Shown here piece by piece: positions 56,519 to 64,000 of a stretch of 64,000 nucleotides of DNA; positions within the stretch are counted from its first letter, which is position 1; the number at the start of each line of letters is the position of its first letter. The notes beneath the pieces were generated by a model. That model did not search any database and was not told the DNA's origin. It saw nothing but the letters and a program-made list of their open reading frames with translations. Made by a program: the position numbers and the translations under genes. Source of the DNA: Balaenoptera acutorostrata (taxonomy: Eukaryota > Chordata > Mammalia > Artiodactyla > Balaenopteridae); assembly GCF_949987535.1 (NCBI RefSeq), contig NC_080078.1, forward strand, positions 47,270,207 through 47,334,206, in the 5' to 3' direction.

Positions 56519-58780
56519 CACTCATATTATTATAGAAGGAGTAGCTGTGTGCTCCCACTAAAGTCCAATCCTTTTACCAGAGACATGCCAGCATTTCTTC
56601 CCTCTGTCTCCTATGTCATCAGTTTCTGTTTTGTTATGTTTTGCTGCTGGATTATTTGTATCATTGGCTTTATTTCTCATCCTAAAACATCACTTTTTCT
56701 ATTCTCCTTGGAGAAATGGCTGATTCCAGATCTGGGGCAGAAAGTGTACAAGATAAGCTTGCAACATCTTGTCACACCAGAGAGCAAGGAGGCCATCAAA
56801 AACTAATAGAATCATGTTTAAAAGACTCGAGAGTCCATTTGAATAGGCTGTTATTGGGCCAACGATGGGTCAATTGTAGTATTTATAACGATAATATGTG
56901 CAATGGATTGGAACACATGAAACATGTTAAACCCATGTGCATTTTTCTTAATGATATTTAAATGTAAAATTACTGTTCACTTTTGAAGATTACTAAGGAA
57001 CGAACTCACTACTTTGAAAACTGGTAAATAAAGTATGAGGCATTTTTCTTGCCTTTCCTGTTGGAGATGTAACTCTGAGTAACCTAACAGCTGATGAAGG
57101 GAAGTTTTTCTTTATAGATGATTGCAAACAATAAATAAACAAGGAATGATAGAATTAGAATATCACCATTTTGCAATTCTTTATAAGTTAATGGTGTATG
57201 TGTACGTACGTGTGTTTGTGTGTGTGTATATATATATGTATACATAGATATATACACAAATATGTCTGTATATTTACGTATGTGTGGGTGCATGCATCTG
57301 TATTCTGGATCTCATTTAGCCATGTATATCAGATACAGGCAACATAGGGGACAGAAGAACATGTTAAATGACACTAATGATGTCATTAGCAAAATCTCAA
57401 CTATGAGATACTCTACACAACAAACAATTACAAGAACAAAGGAAGGAAGGAAAGAAGAGAAAGAGACAGAAGGAGAGAAATGGAGAGGAGACTGATAGAT
57501 CTAAGAGAGAATAATGGTCACCTCTGGCAGGAGACATATAGGTTAAGAGGGGACATGAGGAAATCTGGGGTGTTGACCATATTCTATATTTTGATCTGAA
57601 TGGCAGTTTTACAAAAATTCATTGAGTCGTAAACCTTAGGTTAGTGTATTTTTCTCTCTATGTATTTTATATCTCATTGAAAATTTGAGAGAGAGAGAAA
57701 GAATAACTTAAAAGACATACCAACTACATGCAACATATGGACCTTATTTGGATCTTTTTTAAACAAATAAACAAAACCAACGAGACAACTGAAAACATGT
57801 GAACTACGACTGAATATCTGTTCGTGTTCATGTACTATGAACATGTTTCTAAGTAGTGTTTTCATCTTTGGGAGGTACACTTGGAAGTATTCATGGATGG
57901 AATGATAAGGTATCCAGCAAATGAGACACGATGCTGAGGAGGGTTACGCACAAAGATTCCAATCATCCAGGAAGAGCGAGGCCTGATGAAAGGAGACTGC
58001 ACATCCTAGGCCGCATCTTTGGTCAGTGAGGTGAGTGTGTAGAAGGTTGGTAGATAGCAGACAAGGTAGCTCAATGACATAAATATCAAAGGAACAGAAT
58101 TTTTACAAACAGGTGGAATAGTAGCTTTCTGAAATATCCAGAAGAGATCAACTTCCCCTCTTGGCCCAGAGGTTGGAGCAGGTAAGAAAATAAATAGCAC
58201 CTTGCATGCCTGATCCTGCTGTAAATGTCACACACATCCTGCTCCCTAGTATAGTATCTTAAACACTTAACATCTATTGGTTTATTAATTACAATTTGCT
58301 TTAAAATGTGTCCTCTTATCTACATAGCAGCATCAAAAATAATCTTGCCAATTAGATTCCCTTTAACTATAACATAAAACACTGAATAAACATATTGAGG
58401 AAGGATCAAATCAAATAAATAAGTTAAATGTATTTTTATATAAATCAAAATATTGTTAATAAATTTCTGTCAAGATATTCCCACCTGAGAAAAAAATAGA
58501 ATTATTCTAAAAATGAATACACCAGGGCTCTCTATAGTGTATCTACCATACTTTCAAGCACTATGAAGATGAAAATACTCTACTGTAGTGCGAGTTGGAG
58601 CTCCTTGAAATTTCCAAATAGCTATGTCCACCCAATAGTATCAAATCCGAGACATGCCCATCTAAGTCCTGGGAGTGCATATTGAATGAATGAGAATTGT
58701 TCTTATTCCCCTTCTTGCTCTATTGACCTATATGTTCTTTTGTAGGTATTATTATAATAGCTAATATGATTGACTTAAAC
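56519..58780. other. Single-copy DNA with simple repeats, no gene seen
   Basis: TG/TA-rich simple sequence at 57195-57290, and a purine-rich GGAA tract at 57440-57480. Nothing coding recognised. Confidence 0.5.
57195..57290. repeat. TG/TA-rich low-complexity tract
   Basis: Alternating purine-pyrimidine sequence with GTACGTACGTGTG and TGTGTGTATATATATATG runs. Confidence 0.85.
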
Positions 58781-58784
58781 AAAT

Positions 58785-59130
58785 ATGAGTTTATTTTTCT
58801 CTCATACCAGGTGAAGTTGGTTCCACAAATTCATCAGTGCCCTGGGATAGTTCTTGTTCTTGTTCTTGTCTGCCACCCTTAGGGTGGGTCTTCCATCCTA
58901 ATTGTCTCCACCTCCAGCCTCAACTGCTGAGTTCCAAACAACAAGAAGAAAGGGAAAAGGAAGGAGGGGCATTCCACATTTCAAGAAACAAAAATTTGCT
59001 AGAAATCTCCAGCAAACTTCCACTTCAATTGCGTATCCCAGAACCATGACAATCACACCTAGCTGAAAATGAGTCTGGGAAACATGTTTGGATTTTTTTT
59101 TTTTTAATAGCTGGGTAAATTGCCATCCCA
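58785..59130 (+). mobile_element. Possible ancient repeat, family uncertain
   Basis: GAGTTTATTTTTCTCTCATA, a (GTTCTT)3 run at 58849-58868, GGGAAAAGGAAGGAGGGGC, and ACACCTAGCTGAAAATGAGTC then TGGGAAACATG follow the order of a widespread mammalian repeat. Not assigned. Confidence 0.4.
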
Positions 59131-60547
59131 AATAAAATTGGGTTTATTATTAATGAAGAAGTAAAAGTGGATATTACATCTAAAACTAACAGAATCTTCC
59201 ATAGTTATATAATACAAACACACACATACACACTTAGGTATGCAAAACTATTAAAGATTGAACTATAAAAATATTGGAACAAAAACTATTTCTCTTTTTG
59301 CCTCTAGGTAAGAGTATTACAAATCTATTAAGAGGACATGCCTTGGGATATTAGTTTATAGTGCTCTTGTATTTATCTCATAATATTTAAGTATCTCATG
59401 CCTTTCATACATATTGGGGATTATTCTCAATTTTCAAAGACTAAGATACCTAATTAAAGCAAAAGGCCTTACTCAACCACATCAAATTATACCCTTTGGC
59501 GGGGGGGTAAAGAAGATGTACAGTAATGGAGAAGGACATACATGCAGTATCAAATTAGTTCTATTTTTGCATTTCTTTTTTCTTTGTTCTTCCCCCATTT
59601 CCTAAATACATCTTCCCAGAAGGACTACCCTGCACTCACTCTTCTGGCCTTCATTCCTCGTGACTATTTACGTATTCATGCTTTTCAATTTTGAAGCCTT
59701 TTGAAACATCCCAGAAAAATATTTGATCTCAAAGATATGAAAGCAAAGATTTCATATTCAACCCTCCCTATGGATCTGCTAGTCTTTACAGATTTACGAC
59801 ATTCTCAGAGCATTAATAGAGAAATTTTCACAACTTTATTATTTAAAATATTTATAGTTTTCAATTATGCAAGTAATGGGCAATTTCACTGCATTTATTA
59901 TGGGTCTAATTCTTGCCAGTCAGTGAGCTTACTATGTAGGCAGTTTATAAAATGGAAAGGATATACACAGTCAAGTTTATCTTTTATCTTCCTCTAATTT
60001 TATTGAAACTTCAACCAGCTAGTTTCCAAGGATATATATCTACAGTACCATTCACTCAGTACCAAGGCCCAGTCAAGAGAACCTTAGGAAATGTAATTGA
60101 TCCACCTTGACCCATAACATCTGTGAGGCTTGGACCACTGCTGAGAGCTTGAGCTACATTTCTCTTGTCAAGGGAGGTTACTAAAACCTGGAAAATGCCC
60201 AAAGGAGTGTGAGGTGATGAAAGGTCCAGAAGGGAAGCACAGCTTAGAAAACGTCCAGCAGAACACAGGCAAATTTTACCATCTCAAAAAGAATACATTA
60301 TATTTAGGAAATGTAAAGCTCTTGGCATCCAGAGACTTCACAAAGCCCTTGCTATTTCCAGGCTTGCAGGAGGCCCTGACCTGTTGTTGGTCTGTATCTC
60401 AACCATCTGTCTTTGAGAACATTCCCTCAAGGTTTCCATCTGTCAGCTGGGTCACCTCTGTCTGTCTCTCAACTCTACCTGGTGGATTCTGTGCCTACAA
60501 TTTCCCTGTTGTTATCTGTAATCAGCCTCGAAGCCCTTGGTTATTCT
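59131..60547. other. AT-rich single-copy DNA, no gene seen
   Basis: No recognised gene or repeat. The 116-residue frame at 60214-60564 has no identifiable domain and runs into a MIR. Confidence 0.5.
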
Positions 60548-60790
60548 TGCTGATAATTTATTAACAGGCATGTACTCTATATTCCTAGTTCTATTCTAAA
60601 AGCTTTACAAATATTAACCAATTTAATCCTCATAACAATCTTATGGAGTAGTTACAATTATCCCCATTTTTCAGATGAGGAAAATGGAGAGGTCAGGTAC
60701 TTTGCCCAATATCATCTAGCTAGTAAGTGGTGGGTCTGAGATTGCACCCAGGCTTTTTGGCTCCAGACTTTAACCACCAAACAATCATAC
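60548..60790 (-). mobile_element. MIR SINE, nearly full length
   Basis: Reversed MIR: TTATTAACAGGCATGTACTC, CCAATTTAATCCTCATAACA near 60619, TTATCCCCATTTTTCAGATG near 60658, TTTGCCCAATATCATCTAGC near 60700, and a head ending with ACTTTAACCACCAAAC. Confidence 0.85.
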
Positions 60791-62784
60791 CCCATGTCAT
60801 TGGAGTAAGGGGCCTTGACTTTGGAGGTCATGTTGTCAAATTTTACTGATGAAGAAATTCCTATGAAAGTCCCTGTGAATGATGGTTGGTCAACTTTGAC
60901 TTGGATTCCTTCTTCCCTGAGGTTAAGAAGCCCTCCAGATCTGTTACCCAAGTCACCAGCAGTGAATCTAATCTCATGTGACTGGCTTCATGTTAAACAA
61001 AGAGGACAAGTGGATGCAGAGATCTTTAGCATCGTCACCACACCGCTGCTATTTCTTTTTCCTCTCTCAGGGGGCACAAATGAGAGATCTGCCATTAATA
61101 CCTCTGTATTCTGTTAGCCAGTGCTGCCCGGTAAAATCTGGAGGCAAACCAGTAGAGTTTTAACTCTTGCTAAACCGAGTCACTCCCATGTTTGGCAGAG
61201 CATGCGGAAAAATTCCAAACACAAACATTTTATTTTACTTGGAATGGAACAGAATAAATAACCAAAGCCAACCTGTATGACGGCATCTCAAAATAATGGA
61301 GAGAAAACCCAGAACAAAGGAACTTTCATCCTTTTCCCCATTCAGCCGCTAACTGCCCTCAGAAGCTTCCTCATTCCTTATTTTTGTCCTGAAGCGAATC
61401 CTGCCGACCCAGCTTCCCTCACAAAATCAATTTCAATCCAAAGACATGTACTGACTTCCCATTGGATAAAAGACACATAACTAGGCCTTGAGGATAGAAC
61501 AATGAACTAGACCCAGCCTCACAACAAATAGTTCAACCACAAAAGAGTGGTATGAGTTCTCAGAAAAATTAAAATGTGTGATGAGACTTCCAGGAAGATG
61601 AAGCAACTAAACCATGAGGTCAGAAATAAAAGATATTTAACCTGAGGCAAAAAAAAAAAAAAAAAAAAAAAAATGAGAAGCATCTCCTGAGTTTTAGGGT
61701 TTCCAACGGTGCCCAGTTACATAAGCAGAAGATAAACTGGGGGCAGCCTGCTGCCCTAGCTCAGCCTGAGACAATACACAGACCAAGTTACAGAAAATAG
61801 GTTTATATTCTGTTAGGTTATGTAAATAGGTTTGTAGTTTAAATGCAAGGGGGAAATGCAGGACTATTCTGAGCCTTTAGCAGAAAAATTAAGTGAAGGA
61901 AAAGTCACTTTCTTTTCAATTTCTCAGTTTCCTTCATAGTGGATTCTCTCAGAGGACAGTGACCCTGGGTCTTCCAGAGTTGTTTACAGTCATTTCCACT
62001 GGTCACTCAGCGTGGGTGGCTTCCACAATTGCTGGTTCACCAGGGCAAAGGGGACACGAAAAATGACCCCTCTCACAGCAGAAGTAGAGCCACCTGGAAC
62101 AGAGCTGGAATGTTGTTAGGCCCCAATTCAGATTTTTCTGCCTTCCTTAGGAAGGGTCTCCTAAAATGCCTTCAATTCAGTGTCTTTATGCAATTATAGG
62201 ATGACCCTTAAATATTCATTTCTCAATGCAAGAAAAGATAGTCATGAAGGTCCTGAATGGGGACCTTTCCCATTGATCCTTAATTTTAGAAACAACGACT
62301 TAAATTTTGAATACTCTTTCATTCATTTAAAACACTTATTCTTCCCAGAGAGAAAAGAAGAATTCCATCATTTGGATGGCTCACATCTAGTTATGCGAAA
62401 GACTAGATACCACACAAGAATAGGAGGAAATGACTTCTAAAATTATATAAGTCCTAGAGAAATAATAAAATAACTAAAGAGGGATGTTCAGGAAATGCTC
62501 AAGAAAACAGAATAGATAAAATAGAATAGTATTCCCTGCTAGGTATACTCTTCACAAAGTGAGGCCTCAGGGGCAAGGTTTATTTTTCTTTTTGGGAAAA
62601 CGCTACAGGAGTGCAAGCGATGTATCGTGCAGTAAATCAGGGTCTAACACCTTCTTTTGAAGAGCCGCTACGTTTTATTTCCCTGAAGCTTAACAAAATC
62701 ACCAGGGTGAGACTAGGGTAAGTGTTGACAATGAAACTTCTGGACTGGGGTATTTAGAAGGAGGCTGGCAGTACCCTATCAGTA
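60791..62784. other. Single-copy DNA with one poly(A) tract, no gene seen
   Basis: A 25-base A-run at 61649-61673 lies 18 bases after AATAAA (61625-61630). Otherwise no recognisable gene or repeat. Confidence 0.45.
61649..61673. repeat. (A)25 tract downstream of AATAAA
   Basis: Could be the tail of an unidentified retrocopy or a simple A-run. No flanking duplication was found. Confidence 0.9.
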
Positions 62785-63150
62785 ACTGTTGTAGACAATG
62801 TGTATTGCCTATCCAATATCTATTTTCCTCTTCTTCTGCCTAACAGAACCCTGTTTGTTTGGGAATGGCAGTGTGCACAGCCCCAGGAGAGATAACCACT
62901 CCCATAACACTGGAGTGACCATGTGATGCAATTATAACTAAAGAGGTTGAAGCAGAATCCTGCTAGGAGCTCTGGGTAAACATATGCGTTTCCTATTAAA
63001 AGCAAAGATATGGATGCTTAAACACAGTTGTGATAAGTTGAGCTACAGCAGCCATTCTGCCTTCATGAGGTCACAACCAACACCTTAAAGCTGGCAGGGC
63101 AGAAAGAGAGAAGCTGCGTAGATCTCTCTTAGTGATGTTGAGCAGCTCTA
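62785..63150. mobile_element. Possible decayed dispersed repeat
   Basis: CCAATATCTATTTTCCTCTT, ACCATGTGATGCAATTATAA and GCAGCCATTCTGCCTTCATG resemble fragments of a common old mammalian repeat. Weak and unassigned. Confidence 0.3.
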
Positions 63151-63272
63151 CCTGTCCTGGACAGCCTAACTCTGGAATTGTGAGAAAATTGGTATTTACA
63201 GATAAGCCTACTCCTGGCACCATAATACCATTATTCACATCCTTAGAAGCATCTGTGAGGAGAGATGAACAG

Positions 63273-63295
63273 TATCCTCCTCCTCCTCCTCTACC
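63273..63295. repeat. (TCC)n tract
   Basis: About six TCC units followed by CCACCCCACCACCC. Confidence 0.8.
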
Positions 63296-63359
63296 ACCCC
63301 ACCACCCTCTCACCTCTACCTGTGCCCCAACCCCCAAAATGGAGAGCAGCCTGATCCAG

Positions 63360-63525
63360 TAGACAGACTATCCGGGTTAGAATGAGAACACCCAGGTGCA
63401 CATTCCAGCTACACCACTTAATAACAATGTAGACCTGAGCACTTAAGTTTCCTGAGTCCCAATTTCTTCTTCTATAAAAATCAAGAGAATGATATGAGTT
63501 GACAGTACATTTGCTGAACAACACA
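63360..63525 (+). mobile_element. MIR SINE fragment
   Basis: Forward MIR: ATCCGGGTTAGAATGAG, CATTCCAGCTACACCACTTA, TAGACCTGAGCACTTAAG, TTTCCTGAGTCCCAATTTC and ATAAAAATCAAGAGAATGAT. Confidence 0.68.
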
Positions 63526-64000
63526 AAAAAAGTAATGGTTCCCTTAGAATCTCAACAAATCTAGAAGGGGATGGAGTGGAAAGTCTCAGTAAATCAAAAA
63601 TTGGGTGGAGGTAAGGGATAAATAGCAATTTGCTTATTGTCCTTCCTGAGTCAGCTTCAAAGTCCCCCAGTTTTTACCACCACATTCTGCATTTCCAGAA
63701 TATTCAGACCCCTTGTTGCCTTGTCAGTTTAGTACCACTAGGAATTACCGGACCCTCTATACAGGCAGTTAACCAAAGGTATCTATGCTCTGTATACTTC
63801 TTATAGCAAGAACTTGTGGATTTTCTCTGCTCTGAGTTTACTAAATTGACATATATAGAAGGGATTTGACATGTAATTTATGTATTGTAGAGATAATTTC
63901 TCTCTGTACAACATTTCTTTTTTGCAAATGAAAATTAAGCCAGCAGTGGAGTTGGTGAGAATATCTCTGCTGTTTAATCCTGACTTTATGTAAACCAATC
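63526..64000. other. Single-copy DNA, no gene seen
   Basis: Nothing recognised to the window end. Confidence 0.5.

Noticed and set aside
1..64000. CRISPR arrays, operons, prophage, Shine-Dalgarno sites
   Set aside because: Composition and repeat content are mammalian. No regularly spaced short repeats or prokaryotic gene organisation exist.
1..64000. Endogenous retrovirus internal genes or other viral insertions
   Set aside because: Only a solo MaLR-type LTR and LTR-like fragments were seen. No gag, pol or env-like frame outside the LINE ORF2 relics was recognised.

Overview
This window looks like nuclear DNA from a cetacean (whale or dolphin). It carries six copies of the tRNA-derived CHR-type SINE in the form found in cetaceans: a head reading 'gggcttccctggtggcgcag', an internal GGTTCGAGCCC box and an (AAATA)n tail. 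It also carries several fragments of the L1 family seen in cetartiodactyls, together with old mammalian repeats (L1M, L2, MIR, MaLR LTR, MER5A, MER20, Tigger). I saw no BovB, which argues against a ruminant. I found no host protein-coding gene, tRNA, rRNA or other RNA gene. The window is intergenic or deep-intronic. The only protein-coding traces are broken retrotransposon or transposase reading frames.

Layout. 1-1.2 kb is AT-rich single-copy DNA with an unusual cluster of perfect hairpins. 1.2-5.6 kb holds an L2, a 3.1 kb reverse-strand L1M, and a younger L1 insertion with two A-tracts. 6.4-13.8 kb holds two SINEs, a MIR, a 5'-truncated L1, an L1M tail and a second large reverse-strand L1M. 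13.8-22.3 kb is mostly single-copy DNA with two reverse-strand SINEs and a very short L1 that looks 5'-inverted. 22.3-30.3 kb holds a MaLR LTR, a MER20, a Tigger1 deletion derivative that landed in a MIR, an L2, and a Tigger-type MITE that landed in an L1M. 30.3-44.7 kb is mostly single-copy DNA with scattered MIR and MER5A copies, two more short L1 insertions (one in a MER5A, one in a MIR), an 80-bp repeated block 1.8 kb apart, and a 27-bp-arm inverted repeat. 44.7-53.5 kb is a three-layer nest. An old reverse-strand L1M is split by a forward-strand L1 of about 5.4 kb, which is itself split by a SINE. The L1 insertion appears to carry about 430 bp of transduced 3' flanking sequence inside its 15-bp target-site duplication. 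53.5-64 kb holds MER5A, a MIR-in-MIR nest, an L2, an LTR-like repeat and single-copy DNA.

There is no set of host genes working together here. The biology is retrotransposition. L1 machinery explains the L1 copies, the SINE copies (target-site duplications beginning in A-runs or ending in T-runs according to orientation), and the structural variants: 3' transduction, probable twin-priming inversion and truncation. I did not find an undescribed biological system. The best observations are the L1 transduction, the fresh-looking perfect hairpin, the possible mini-transductions and the inverted repeat at 44.5 kb. Family names and divergence statements come from recognition by eye, without a library search.
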